Assembly: GCF_008085905.1 (NCBI RefSeq)
Contig: NZ_VSFF01000005.1
Span: forward strand, 372,001-436,000
DNA from: Actinomadura syzygii
GTDB lineage: Bacteria; Actinomycetota; Actinomycetes; Streptosporangiales; Streptosporangiaceae
Length of the DNA stretch: 64,000 nt
Reading direction: 5' to 3'
In this document: positions 1 to 7,837 of the stretch, piece after piece
Layout of the letters: each line of letters starts with the position of its first letter
Numbering within the stretch: position 1 is the stretch's first letter
The notes under the pieces: model-generated
The model's input: only the letters and a program-made list of their open reading frames with translations
The model's database searches: none
Told to the model about the DNA's origin: nothing
Program-made: the position numbers and the translations under genes

Positions 1-514
1 CGACCTTGTCGCCCAGCAGGGCCTTGTCGCCCTTGAGCGGGACGTTGAACTCGACGCCCCAGTCCTTGCGGTTGATGGTCGTGGTCGCGGAGAACCCGGC
101 GCGCGTGCCGCCCCACGGGTCCTCGGCGACGCCGTTGTACTCGACCGCGAGGGAGACCGGACGGGTGACGCCCTTGATCGTCAGCTCGCCGTCGAGGTAG
201 TACTCGCCGTCCTCGGCGCGGACGCCCGTGGCGGCGAAGGTCATGTTCGGGTGGTTCTCGACGTCCAGCACGTCGGCGGTGCGGATGTGCGCGTCGCGGT
301 CGGAGTTGCGGGTGTCGATCGAGGCGACCTTGATCTCCGCCGTGGCGGTGGAGGCGGCCAGCTCGTCGGCGATCTGGACCGTCCCGCTGAACTCGGTGAA
401 CGTGCCCCGGACCTTGGTCATCAGGTGCCGGATGACGAAGGTGACCTCGGAGTGCGCGGGGTCGATGTTCCAGGTGCCGGTGGTCAGTTCGGGCGCGACA
501 GCGGCGATGCTCAT
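1..514 (-). CDS. YceI family protein (3' end outside window)
   Basis: The gene runs leftward off the window edge, so only the N-terminal ~171 residues are seen. The start ATG (512-514) has a strong GAGGAG ribosome site 5-6 bases upstream. The protein begins MSIAAVAPELTTGTWNIDPAH and continues with the YceI signatures HSEVTFVIRHLMTKVRGTF and DVENHPNMTF. These belong to the lipocalin-like YceI fold, which binds polyisoprenoid or other amphipathic lipids. There is no signal peptide, so this is the cytoplasmic actinobacterial type. The upstream region holds two TTGA-N4-TCAA sites suggesting control by a MarR-type repressor. Family identity is firm; ligand and role are unknown. Confidence 0.9.
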   Translation of the reverse strand, partial: MSIAAVAPELTTGTWNIDPAHSEVTFVIRHLMTKVRGTFTEFSGTVQIADELAASTATAEIKVASIDTRNSDRDAHIRTADVLDVENHPNMTFAATGVRAEDGEYYLDGELTIKGVTRPVSLAVEYNGVAEDPWGGTRAGFSATTTINRKDWGVEFNVPLKGDKALLGDKV

Positions 515-572
515 GTGAACTCCTCTGGGTGGTCGACGGCACTGACCGGACGACGAGTGTGTGAACCAGTGC

Positions 573-614
573 TTGAATCTTCAACGACTCGTCGAAGGTT
601 AGTTGAGGGTTCAA
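573..614 (-). promoter_or_regulatory. Two TTGA-N4-TCAA sites upstream of the YceI gene
   Basis: Two copies of the inverted repeat TTGA-N4-TCAA lie at 573-584 and 603-614, centred exactly 30 bp apart (about three helical turns), 59-100 bp upstream of the YceI start. MarR-family dimers typically bind TTGA/TCAA half-sites of this kind. A regulator gene is not visible in the window. The rest of 515-760 shows no gene. Confidence 0.5.
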
Positions 615-760
615 ACACAAGTCAAACCCGTGATTGTTCCCGGGGCGTGCAACCCGATTCGCGGCTCGTGCGTAGACAGCGGGCACAGAGGCGCACGGAC
701 GGGCGGGCGTGGACGGCGAGGAGGCCGTCCGTCCGGCGTCCACGACCATCGGGAGTCTTC

Positions 761-1558
761 GTGAGCGACGAAACCACGGCGCGCGGCGTGCCCGGACCAC
801 CGGTCGCGGTACCGGTCGTGCTGGCGGTCGCGGCCGTGCTCGTGTCCGGATGTGGCGGCGGGGGCGGGACCGCGGGCAACGGCAGTGTGTCCCCGGCGGC
901 GGGCGGGGCGCTGCCCCAGGCCACCACCTACACGACCCTCAAGGACCTGCCCGCCGACCCTTCGCCGTCCGCCGCGCTGGACGGCACGGTCGTCCACCCC
1001 GCCGAGACGGCCCCGGTGTCCGCGCAGCCCGGCGCGCCCGCCGTCGCCGAACTGCCCGCCGCCCAGCTCAAGGGCGACACGTGGGTGCCCGTCGTGGAGA
1101 GCCGTCCGGGCTGGAAGCGGGTGCTGCTGCCGAGCCGTCCGAACGGCGTCACCGGCTGGATCCCCGACTCCGGCCTGAAGACCGCGCGCAGCGGCCAGGC
1201 GATCAAGGTCGACGTCGGCGACCGGAAGCTCACCCTGCTGAACGCGGGCCGCCCCGCCGGGACCTGGCCCGTCGCCGTCGGCGCGCCCAAGACGCCCACC
1301 CCCGTCGGACGGACGTTCCTGCTCGCGTCGCTGGCCCCGGCCAAGCCGACGTTCAGCCCGCTGATCCTGCCGGTCGGCGCGCACTCCGCGACCCTCGACA
1401 CCTTCGGCGGCGGCCCCGGGACGGTCGCGTTCCACGGTTGGCCCAGCACGTCCGTCTTCGGAAAGGCCGTCACGCACGGCTGCGTGCGCGTCCCCGCCGA
1501 CGCCCTGAAACGCCTCGCCAAGGTGCCGCTAGGCACACCCGTCGTCATCACGGCCTGA
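761..1558 (+). CDS. L,D-transpeptidase (YkuD) lipoprotein
   Basis: Predicted to form 3-3 peptidoglycan cross-links outside the membrane. The 265-residue product starts at GTG 761, preceded by GGGAG; a longer in-frame reading upstream lacks gene character. Residues ~10-32 form a hydrophobic export signal ending in a lipobox (VLVSGC), so it is probably lipid-anchored. Residues ~100-145 resemble an SH3-like segment (DTWVPVVESRPGWKRVLL). The C-terminal YkuD domain has His225 (FHGWPS) and the catalytic motif THGCVRV with His239 and Cys241, matching the family HX(14-17)[S/T]HGC pattern. Ends 47 bp before the next secreted-protein gene, which may be cotranscribed. Confidence 0.9.
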   Translation: MSDETTARGVPGPPVAVPVVLAVAAVLVSGCGGGGGTAGNGSVSPAAGGALPQATTYTTLKDLPADPSPSAALDGTVVHPAETAPVSAQPGAPAVAELPAAQLKGDTWVPVVESRPGWKRVLLPSRPNGVTGWIPDSGLKTARSGQAIKVDVGDRKLTLLNAGRPAGTWPVAVGAPKTPTPVGRTFLLASLAPAKPTFSPLILPVGAHSATLDTFGGGPGTVAFHGWPSTSVFGKAVTHGCVRVPADALKRLAKVPLGTPVVITA

Positions 1559-1605
1559 GGTCCCTGAAACCCCTATTTCCACCCCGACACAGAGGAGAAA
1601 TCACC

Positions 1606-2328
1606 GTGCGTTTGCAGGCACTCACGAAGTGCGCGGCCGTCGCCGGCGCGCTCGCGCTGCCCTTCGCCGCCGTCGTCCCCGGCGCGGCCGCGACCACCGG
1701 CGGCGCCGGGTCGGCCGTCGCGATCTCGGCGGGCGGGCCCGTCGCCGTCCCGCCGACCCCGGCCGTGACGTCGGACGCCCAGCGGCCCGTCCGCAAGAGC
1801 GTCGTCGAGCTGCCGCCGAACCCGATCGTCGAGGCGCGGCTGCTGAACGCCGCCGCCTGGTCGGGCCACGCCCGCGCCTCCGTCGCCGACCTTCGCCTGT
1901 TGAAGCTGGGCCTGCGCGCGAGCCTGGTCACCGCCAAGTGCGAGAACGGGAACGGCGTCTCGCACTTGGTCAAGGCGACCTTGAACGGCCGCACCCTGAA
2001 GGCGGACGCTGCGCCCAACACGGCCGTCACCGTGAACCTGACCGGCGTCGGCGCGGCGACGGTCACGCTGAACCGGCACGTCCGCGACAAGGACGGGAAC
2101 CTGACCGTCACCGCCATCGAGGTCAGCGCGACCGTCGCGGGCCAGACCCAGACGATCAGCATCGCCTCCGCGACCTGCGGCAAGGGAGCCCAGCCAGGTG
2201 AGCCGGGCCAGCCGCCGTCCGGCCCGTCGGACCCGTCCGACCCGGGCGCCCCGTCCACGCCGACCACCCCGCCCAGCGCGGCCCCGATCCCGACCCCCAT
2301 CACCGGCGACCTCCCGGTCACCGGCTGA
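1606..2328 (+). CDS. Secreted choice-of-anchor-P-like protein ending in LPVTG
   Basis: A 240-residue exported protein, starting at GTG 1606 behind AGAGGAGAAA. A signal peptide covers residues 1-~30 (cleavage near GAAA). The middle is a beta-rich domain with repeated S/T/V strands and two cysteines (TAKCENG, SATCGKG) that could form a disulphide; the overall look is that of the actinobacterial choice-of-anchor P family. Residues ~190-235 are a Pro/Ser/Thr linker. The very last residues are TGDLPVTG, a sortase-like LPXTG motif, but with no hydrophobic segment or basic tail after it, so a normal sortase signal is absent. Function unknown. A perfect terminator follows. Confidence 0.75.
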   Translation: MRLQALTKCAAVAGALALPFAAVVPGAAATTGGAGSAVAISAGGPVAVPPTPAVTSDAQRPVRKSVVELPPNPIVEARLLNAAAWSGHARASVADLRLLKLGLRASLVTAKCENGNGVSHLVKATLNGRTLKADAAPNTAVTVNLTGVGAATVTLNRHVRDKDGNLTVTAIEVSATVAGQTQTISIASATCGKGAQPGEPGQPPSGPSDPSDPGAPSTPTTPPSAAPIPTPITGDLPVTG

Positions 2329-2339
2329 CCCGCTCGCCA

Positions 2340-2373
2340 AGAGGGCCCGCGCGTCCGGACGCGCGGGCCCTCT
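2340..2373 (+). terminator. Intrinsic terminator hairpin
   Basis: Perfect 15-bp stem (2340-2354 with 2359-2373) and CCGG loop, 11 bp after the stop of the LPVTG protein gene. It also lies just past the end of the leftward gene at 2380 and may serve both strands. Confidence 0.8.
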
Positions 2374-2379
2374 GCGTGG

Positions 2380-2517
2380 TCACAACAGAAACGCGGCCAC
2401 GGCCACCAAGGCGAACCCAATGCCCATCCCAACAAGCGCGCCGTGCACGATCCCCAGGGCGTAGCGGTCGGACGCGCCCCGGTGCCGCGCGTGCGCCCGC
2501 TGCGGGTAGCCGTTCAT
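2380..2517 (-). CDS. Small single-pass membrane protein
   Basis: A 45-residue peptide starting MNGYPQRAHARHRG, with a basic N-terminus and one hydrophobic helix (IVHGALVGMGIGFALVAVAAFLL) reaching the C-terminus. Its ATG (2515-2517) overlaps the TGA of the upstream HATPase gene in an ATGA arrangement, which argues for translational coupling and for this start rather than one 20 codons earlier. Function unknown. The tight coupling suggests it works with, or localises, the HATPase protein. Confidence 0.6.
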   Translation of the reverse strand: MNGYPQRAHARHRGASDRYALGIVHGALVGMGIGFALVAVAAFLL

Positions 2518-3044
2518 GCCAGCCTCACCCTGAACCAGACCTTGATCTCGTCCTCGGGCAGCACCGTGATGCCCCACTGGTCGCTGAACGCCTCGACCAG
2601 GTCCAGCCCGCGCCCGCTCTCGGCGCTGGGCGGGGCGGGCTTCCGCCTCCGCGGCTGGACCTCACCGGGCCGGACGCGGTTGTGAACGGCGACCTCCGCC
2701 CACTCGCCGACCAGCGTGTACGCCACCCGGACCTGCGGGCCCGTCCCGTGGAGGACGGCGTTCGTGAGGATCTCCGACAGAGCCTGGAGAGCGTCGTCGA
2801 TGACCGGATGCCCGGCACCGCACTCCCGTCCGAGGACGTCCCGCAGCCATTGACGCCCGACCGGCACGCTGCCCACCTCGGTCGGCAGCCGCAGAGACCC
2901 CTTGGCCAGCCCCAACCGCGAAACCGAACCCCCGTGATCGACGGGGAGATCGAACGTACGCCTGGCCTGGTGCATCCGGCGCGGCCGCACAGACGACCGG
3001 TCCCGGACCACGAGACGCCAGCCCACCCGTCCAACGATTCCCAT
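2514..3044 (-). CDS. HATPase_c ATP-binding protein, anti-sigma-factor-like
   Basis: A 176-residue GHKL-type ATPase of the RsbW/SpoIIAB-like group found in many copies in actinomycetes. The N-box is seen in ALSEILTNAVLHG (residues ~88-100) and the G-box in ESGRGLDLVEAFSDQWG (residues ~142-158). About 45 N-terminal residues precede the domain. It is divergent from an HTH/DUF397 pair at 3226 and coupled to a small membrane protein downstream. Such proteins classically bind anti-anti-sigma partners or sigma factors; the target is unknown. The start at 3044 is approximate, since GC bias leaves other in-frame starts possible. Confidence 0.85.
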   Translation of the reverse strand: MGIVGRVGWRLVVRDRSSVRPRRMHQARRTFDLPVDHGGSVSRLGLAKGSLRLPTEVGSVPVGRQWLRDVLGRECGAGHPVIDDALQALSEILTNAVLHGTGPQVRVAYTLVGEWAEVAVHNRVRPGEVQPRRRKPAPPSAESGRGLDLVEAFSDQWGITVLPEDEIKVWFRVRLA

Positions 3045-3070
3045 CAGGCGTCCCCTCGTCCAAGGCAGAC

Positions 3071-3086
3071 GTATTCAGCCGAATAC
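3071..3086. promoter_or_regulatory. GTATTC-N4-GAATAC palindrome in divergent promoter region
   Basis: Perfect 6-bp inverted repeat with a 4-bp spacer, 27 bp upstream of the HATPase start and 140 bp upstream of the HTH gene. A second, weaker pair (GTGACC at 3168-3173, GGTCAC at 3191-3196) lies nearer the HTH gene. Either could be the operator of the HTH regulator. Confidence 0.4.
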
Positions 3087-3225
3087 ACAGAAGATCCGAA
3101 CACGCCGCGTCATGAGTCGCTACGCTCCGAGTCTGCGTGACCGTCTGTGGGCTGGCAAGCACTTTGTGTGACCTAGTTCAAAAAATCTGCGGTCACTCGA
3201 CGGTCGAACTTCTCGGGAGGCAACG

Positions 3226-4083
3226 ATGGCGACAAGACGGACGAGCCCCACGGTCCGCCGTCGACGCTTGGCCGCGATCATGCGTCAGCTCCGCAAGCAG
3301 TCGAAGAAGACCCGTGAGGAGGCGGCGACGTTCGCTGGCATCAGCCCAGTGACGATCAGCCGCATCGAGGCAGCGACGCACAACCCGAAGCCCGCCGACA
3401 TCGCCATGCTGTGCAGGTTCTACGCCCTGGACGAGAACCAAACTGATGAGCTCGTGACGCTGGCTCGCCAATGCCGGATCAAGGGCTGGTGGCAGAAGTA
3501 CGAGCCGCCGGAGGTCGTCAGTGTCTACACCGGCTTGGAGGAAGAGGCCAACGCCCTCCAGCAGTACAGCTTGGACGTGATTCCCGGCCTCCTTCAGACG
3601 GACGCCTATGTTCGGGCTCTACTCGCGGCGGAGTTGCGGGCCTACTCTGAAGAGGAGATCGATCGAATGGTCGCCGTTCGCATGAAGCGACAGGAGCGCC
3701 TCGCTGGAGAGGACCCGTTGAAGAGCTGGTTCGTCCTCAACGAGGACGCGCTCAAGCGAAGTGTCGGAGGTCCTGCTGTGATGCGCGAACAGCTTCAGCA
3801 CCTACTGACCATCTCTCGGCGCGACAGCGTGGATCTTCAGGTTCTTCCCTTCGCGGCGGGCGCCCACCCGGCCATCGCTACCGGTGGTTTCAACATCTTC
3901 GGCTTCCCGGAGCCGATCGACCCGGACGTTGTCTACCTTGAACTGCGGCCGAACGGGCTGTACCTGGAACAGCCAGACGAGATTGCTGCGTACGCCATGT
4001 TGTTCGATCAGCTACGTGCGCGGGCCCTGGGTCCGGAGGAATCACGTTCGCTGATCAAGGACGCAGCCAAGGACCCATTCTGA
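3226..4083 (+). CDS. HTH (XRE) regulator with C-terminal DUF5753/Scr1-type domain
   Basis: A 285-residue protein starting at ATG 3226 with GGGAGG upstream. The XRE helix-turn-helix occupies residues ~20-75 (MRQLRKQSKKTREEAATFAG, then TISRIEAATHNPKPADIAML). The remainder is the DUF5753 domain, recognisable from SLDVIPGLLQTDAYVRALL, RQERL and PAVMREQLQHLL. This architecture is abundant in actinomycetes, nearly always beside a DUF397 gene as here, and has been described as an antitoxin-like (Scr1) regulator. The DUF397 gene starts 13 bp downstream. Base composition is a little lower in GC than neighbouring housekeeping genes, as usual for these accessory modules. Confidence 0.9.
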   Translation: MATRRTSPTVRRRRLAAIMRQLRKQSKKTREEAATFAGISPVTISRIEAATHNPKPADIAMLCRFYALDENQTDELVTLARQCRIKGWWQKYEPPEVVSVYTGLEEEANALQQYSLDVIPGLLQTDAYVRALLAAELRAYSEEEIDRMVAVRMKRQERLAGEDPLKSWFVLNEDALKRSVGGPAVMREQLQHLLTISRRDSVDLQVLPFAAGAHPAIATGGFNIFGFPEPIDPDVVYLELRPNGLYLEQPDEIAAYAMLFDQLRARALGPEESRSLIKDAAKDPF

Positions 4084-4096
4084 CGAGGTGCCAAGC

Positions 4097-4318
4097 ATGG
4101 AATTGAGCAGCGACGTCCACTGTGTACAGGTGAGCTCGTGGCGGAAGAGTGCTCACAGTATGAACAACGGAGGATGTGTCGAGGTCGGAACGTGCGATTG
4201 CTGTGGGACGGCCGTTCGGGACAGTAAGGATCCGGGAGGTCCGAGGTTGGCGTTCAGCGTCGCGTCCTGGCGCACCTTCCACGCCGAGATCTTGGCCGGA
4301 CGCTACGACCTGCCGTAA
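4097..4318 (+). CDS. DUF397 domain protein
   Basis: A 73-residue protein. ATG 4097 is chosen because GAGG (4085-4088) lies 8 bases upstream; a GTG at 4088 sits on that site. The DUF397 signature is complete: WRKSAHSMNNGGCVEV, then VRDSKDPGGPRLAFSVASW and a closing FHAEI. Cysteines in CVEVGTCDCC are denser than in most members. It forms a two-gene unit with the preceding HTH regulator, and such pairs are proposed to behave like toxin-antitoxin or signalling modules. No enzymatic function is established. Confidence 0.9.
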   Translation: MELSSDVHCVQVSSWRKSAHSMNNGGCVEVGTCDCCGTAVRDSKDPGGPRLAFSVASWRTFHAEILAGRYDLP

Positions 4319-4336
4319 CCGCCGCTTCGCGACCCT

Positions 4337-4367
4337 TGGAGGCTGTCCGACCTGGGGGCAGCCTCCA
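4337..4367 (+). terminator. Hairpin after DUF397 gene
   Basis: Perfect 9-bp stem (TGGAGGCTG at 4337-4345, CAGCCTCCA at 4359-4367) with a 13-base loop, 18 bp past the DUF397 stop. There is no T-run, as is common in high-GC actinobacteria. Confidence 0.5.
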
Positions 4368-4425
4368 GCCGCACCACCGGCCAGTGTCGCGGCCCGGCCG
4401 TACACTCGGGGTGGAGGTGCAGCTC

Positions 4426-4818
4426 ATGCGGATTGACCAGGGATACCAGCCGATGACCTTGGTCGACCTGGCTCTTCATCTGGCGGGTAGTCGAGATGAC
4501 GAGACGCGGTGGCGGCTGATCGCCGAGTTCCTCGAAGAGTTCAAGCATGAGCCGCCGATCGAGCGTCTGAGGCTTCTCGCGGAAGAGCCCGCGACGACCG
4601 GCGATCAACACTGGGACGTGTTTCTGGCGGCACTGGCCGAACATCTGGCGTCCCGGGACGGGCGGGGTGCCGCCTCCTGGGCCGAGTCCCGCCATCTGTA
4701 CCGGTTCTGGTTCCCCTTCAACACCCGTGCCGCCAGGGTTGACGCCATCGTGCACGCTCCGGCCGCGTTCCGTCGGCGGGGTGTGTTCATCGCACCGCAG
4801 GAACTGGAGGTCGCGTGA
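4426..4818 (+). CDS. Unknown 130-aa protein coupled to nucleotidyltransferase
   Basis: Begins MRIDQGYQPMTLVDLALHLA at ATG 4426, with GGAGG 8 bases upstream. It is predominantly alpha-helical and acidic, without membrane segments. The N-terminal half (TRWRLIAEFLEEFKHEPPIE) and the centre (HWDVFLAALAEHLASRDG) resemble small helical partner proteins found before DUF6036 nucleotidyltransferases. Its TGA overlaps the GTG of the next gene (GTGA), so the two are translationally coupled. That layout would fit an antitoxin placed before its toxin, but this is inference. Not recognised as a named family. Confidence 0.7.
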   Translation: MRIDQGYQPMTLVDLALHLAGSRDDETRWRLIAEFLEEFKHEPPIERLRLLAEEPATTGDQHWDVFLAALAEHLASRDGRGAASWAESRHLYRFWFPFNTRAARVDAIVHAPAAFRRRGVFIAPQELEVA

Positions 4819-5345
4819 GCGACTCCGAACCGCTCCTCGACCGCGCCGCCATTGAGAACGTCCTCCGTTCGCTCGGCGATCGCCTGGCGCGTCGAGGCGT
4901 GGTCGCCGACATCTACGTCGTCGGCGGCGCGGCGATGGCGCTGGCCTACGACGCTCGCCGCTCCACCCGTGACATCGATGCGGTCTTCGAGCCGCACGGC
5001 ATCGTGCCGGACGAAGTCCGCGCGCTCGCCCGAGAACTCGACTTGCCGCAGTGGTGGCTGAACGAACAGGCAAGCGTCTACGTTGCTCCAGGTGGGGATC
5101 CCGCTGCCACGCGCGTCTTCAACCACCCGGGGCTGCGAGTCTCAGCCGCGTCGCCCGAACACCTTCTCGCGATGAAGGTGCTCGCGGCCGGCCGCCGCGA
5201 CGCAGAAGACATCCGTCTCCTGGTCCGTCACCTTCACCTCGGTTCCGCGAAGGACGTCCTGTCCTTGTGCGCCGACGTCTTCCCAGAAGAGCCGGTACCT
5301 GACCGAGCACGGCTGATCTTGGAAGACCTGTTCGAGGCTGGCTGA
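4815..5345 (+). CDS. DUF6036-type nucleotidyltransferase (AbiEii/MenT-like fold)
   Basis: A 176-residue protein from GTG 4815. The nucleotidyltransferase signature is in VVGGAAMALAYDARRSTRDI followed by DAVF: GG, then R-S-T-x-D-I-D, where the D-x-D pair would bind metal. Downstream SPEHLLAMKVLAAGRRDAED contains the conserved K and D-E/D-D motif of AbiEii-type enzymes. Related proteins include toxins that add nucleotides to tRNA and abortive-infection proteins; others have unknown roles. The coupled upstream gene supports a two-component toxin/antitoxin-like unit. Family is confident; toxicity is inference. Confidence 0.8.
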   Translation: MSDSEPLLDRAAIENVLRSLGDRLARRGVVADIYVVGGAAMALAYDARRSTRDIDAVFEPHGIVPDEVRALARELDLPQWWLNEQASVYVAPGGDPAATRVFNHPGLRVSAASPEHLLAMKVLAAGRRDAEDIRLLVRHLHLGSAKDVLSLCADVFPEEPVPDRARLILEDLFEAG

Positions 5346-5370
5346 TGTGATCGCCCGCGCTGGCGGTGGG

Positions 5371-5925
5371 TCAGTGGTCGGTGCAGGCGGGGACTTCGGT
5401 GGGGCGGCGGTGTTCGAGGGCGTCGCGTAGGTGGGCTCGGCCTCGGTGGATGCGGGAGCGGACGGTGCCGAGCTTGACGTTCAGGGTGGCGGCGATCTCC
5501 TCGTAGGAGAGGCCCTCGATGTCGCAGAGGACGACGGCCGCGCGGTATTCGGGGGCGAGGTCGTCCAGGGCGCGCTGGATGTCGGCGTCGAGGTGCCGGT
5601 CGTCGTACGCCTGGGCCGGGGTCGGCTCACGACCTTGGAGGCGCTCGGCGGCGTCGTCGCCCAGGGCGTCGAAGCGGATCCGCTGCTTGCGCCGGGCCCG
5701 GTCCAGGAACAGGTTGGTGGTGATGCGGTGGAGCCAGCCTTCGAACGTGCCGGGACTGTAGGACGACAGAGAACGGAAGACCCGGATGAAGACGTCCTGG
5801 GTCAGGTCCTCGGCGTCGTGCCGGTTGCCGGTCAGCCGGTACGCCAGCCGGAACACCCTGGTCGAGTGTTGGCTGACGATCTCCTCCCACGTCGGCGGGG
5901 TCCACGCCATAGCGCCTGCGCTCAC
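5371..5925 (-). CDS. sigE: RNA polymerase ECF sigma factor SigE
   Basis: A 184-residue group-4 sigma factor. Region 2 holds [20 protein letters not shown], and [20 protein letters not shown] is strongly like mycobacterial SigE; region 4 has [20 protein letters not shown] and [23 protein letters not shown] 5925 is chosen because GGGGG lies five bases upstream; ATG 5910 lacks a good ribosome site. In mycobacteria SigE controls envelope-stress genes and is held by an anti-sigma factor encoded next to it. Here the flanking genes are a nucleotidyltransferase and a divergent acyl-CoA synthetase, and no anti-sigma gene is adjacent. Confidence 0.85.
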   Translation of the reverse strand: MSAGAMAWTPPTWEEIVSQHSTRVFRLAYRLTGNRHDAEDLTQDVFIRVFRSLSSYSPGTFEGWLHRITTNLFLDRARRKQRIRFDALGDDAAERLQGREPTPAQAYDDRHLDADIQRALDDLAPEYRAAVVLCDIEGLSYEEIAATLNVKLGTVRSRIHRGRAHLRDALEHRRPTEVPACTDH

Positions 5926-6139
5926 CACTACCCCCGTCTGATACTGAATCGTTACGGCCAAGCATGCCGGTACCCGGATAAGAGCCGTGTAAGAACCGGG
6001 CGCGTGGCCGGATGAGGCGCATCTCGATTCGGTACCGGTGTGACCCATCTCATTGGACGGAATGCCAACAAGGATTGAGTCGCCGTCCGTCCGGGGCGAG
6101 GATCGGGGCAGTCCCACCCCCGAGACGCGAGGACGTGGC

Positions 6140-7711
6140 ATGGCTCGTAGCTACAACCCGGCCGACCTGCTGGAGCTCCTGGCCGCTGCGGGGCCGGACC
6201 GTTCCGCGCTCGTCGCGGGGGACGTCCGCCGGACGTATCGGCAGCTCAACGAGCGTGCGAGCCGGGTCGGGCACCATCTCGCGGCGGCCGGGGTGCGGCC
6301 CGGAGAGCACGTCGCGATCCTCGCTCACAACCGGGCCGAGTGGATCGAGTCGATGCTCGGCGCGTTCAAGATCCGGGCCGTGCCGATTCCGGTGAACTAC
6401 CGGTATGTGGCGGCGGAGCTGCGGCACGTGCTGGCCGACTCCGACTCCGTCGCGCTGATCGGGGAGCGTTCGCTCTTGGCGAAGACGCAGGAGATTCGGG
6501 GTGGTCTGGCGAAGCTGCGGCATGTGGTCGTCCTGGAGGACGGGTCCGATGGCGAGATTCCGGACGCGGTCGAGTACGAGAAGGCGCTCGCGGACGCCGA
6601 CCCCGGCGACGACTTCCCGGAACGCTCCAACGACGACCGCTACATCATGTACACGGGCGGGACGACGGGATATCCCAAGGGCGTCGAATGGCGCGTCGAG
6701 GACATCTTCTTCGGCGCGCTCGGCGGCGGGAACGTCCTCGGCGACCCGATCGGCAGCCCGGAGGAGATCGCCGCCAACGCCGAGCAGCCCGCGACGGCCG
6801 TGCTCGACTGCGCGCCCGTCATGCACGGCGCCGGTCAGTGGGTCGCGTTCATGGGGCTGTTCGGCGGGTCGAAGGTCGTCCTCTACACCGACCACGCCTT
6901 CGACGCGGGGGAGGCGCTCCGGCTCGTCGCCGAGGAGAAGGCGAACGTGCTGATGCTGGTCGGGGACGCGATGGCGTGGCCCGTCGCGCGGGCGCTGGCC
7001 GAGGGCGAGTACGACACGTCGTCGCTCATGGGGATCGCGTCCGGTGGAGCGCCGCTGACGGACGGTGCGAAGCGGGCGCTTAGCGAGCGGCTCCCGAATG
7101 TGGTGTTCCTCGACAACTACGGTGCCTCGGAGACGGGCGCGTGCGGGCCTTCCGTGGGCGGCAAGGAAGGGACGGCCCGGTTCGACATGAACCCGGACGT
7201 CGCCGTCTTGGACGACGACCTCAACCCCGTCGCGCCCGGCCAGATCGGTCGGCTCGCGCGCAAGGGACACATCCCGATCGGCTACTACAACGACCCAGAG
7301 AAAACCGTGTCGACCTTCTTCACCGCAAGCGATGGCACCCGCTGGTCGGTTCCCGGCGACTTCGCCAGCCTGGAGGAGGACGGGACGATCGTCCTCCTGG
7401 GCCGAGGCTCCCTCGTCATCAACACGGGCGGGGAGAAGGTGTACCCGGAGGAGGTCGAGGTCGCGTTGAAGGACCATCCCGACGTGTACGACGCGGTAGT
7501 CGTAGGTGTCCAGGACGAGCGGTTCGGGCAGCGCGTCGCCGCCGTCGTCGCACCGCGTCCCGGCACGACGGTCACCCTGGACGCGCTGACCGAGTTCTGC
7601 CGCGATCGCCTCGCCGGATACAAGCTGCCGCGCCAGATCACGGTGGTGGACGAGGTCCGCCGCACCGCCGTCGGGAAGTCCGACTACAAGTGGGCCCGAA
7701 GCGTCCTGTAA
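6140..7711 (+). CDS. AMP-forming acyl-CoA synthetase (FadD-like)
   Basis: A 523-residue adenylate-forming ligase starting [20 protein letters not shown] at ATG 6140, with GAGGA upstream. The ATP-binding P-loop-like motif is [19 protein letters not shown] (residues ~163-181), and the C-terminal lid has [20 protein letters not shown] and a terminal Lys region ([12 protein letters not shown]). YTGGTTG...KGVEW followed by HGAGQW is the form seen in FadD3/FadD19-type acyl-CoA synthetases, some of which act on steroid or branched acids. It activates a carboxylic acid to acyl-AMP and then acyl-CoA; the substrate is not predictable here. Divergent from sigE. Confidence 0.88.
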   Translation: MARSYNPADLLELLAAAGPDRSALVAGDVRRTYRQLNERASRVGHHLAAAGVRPGEHVAILAHNRAEWIESMLGAFKIRAVPIPVNYRYVAAELRHVLADSDSVALIGERSLLAKTQEIRGGLAKLRHVVVLEDGSDGEIPDAVEYEKALADADPGDDFPERSNDDRYIMYTGGTTGYPKGVEWRVEDIFFGALGGGNVLGDPIGSPEEIAANAEQPATAVLDCAPVMHGAGQWVAFMGLFGGSKVVLYTDHAFDAGEALRLVAEEKANVLMLVGDAMAWPVARALAEGEYDTSSLMGIASGGAPLTDGAKRALSERLPNVVFLDNYGASETGACGPSVGGKEGTARFDMNPDVAVLDDDLNPVAPGQIGRLARKGHIPIGYYNDPEKTVSTFFTASDGTRWSVPGDFASLEEDGTIVLLGRGSLVINTGGEKVYPEEVEVALKDHPDVYDAVVVGVQDERFGQRVAAVVAPRPGTTVTLDALTEFCRDRLAGYKLPRQITVVDEVRRTAVGKSDYKWARSVL

Positions 7712-7837
7712 AACGGGCGCATCTCCCCCAGACGCGGCTTATACCACGTCCCGCCACTTTTTCCCCGGCCGCACCGGTCAAGAAATGATGGATGCGGACG
7801 GGGCGTGCGCTGACCGCGTCCGGGCGATTGACTCCGC

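Noticed and set aside
251-760. Long upstream extension of the L,D-transpeptidase
   Set aside because: It overlaps the yceI gene on the other strand and its operators; the lipoprotein signal begins only after GTG 761.
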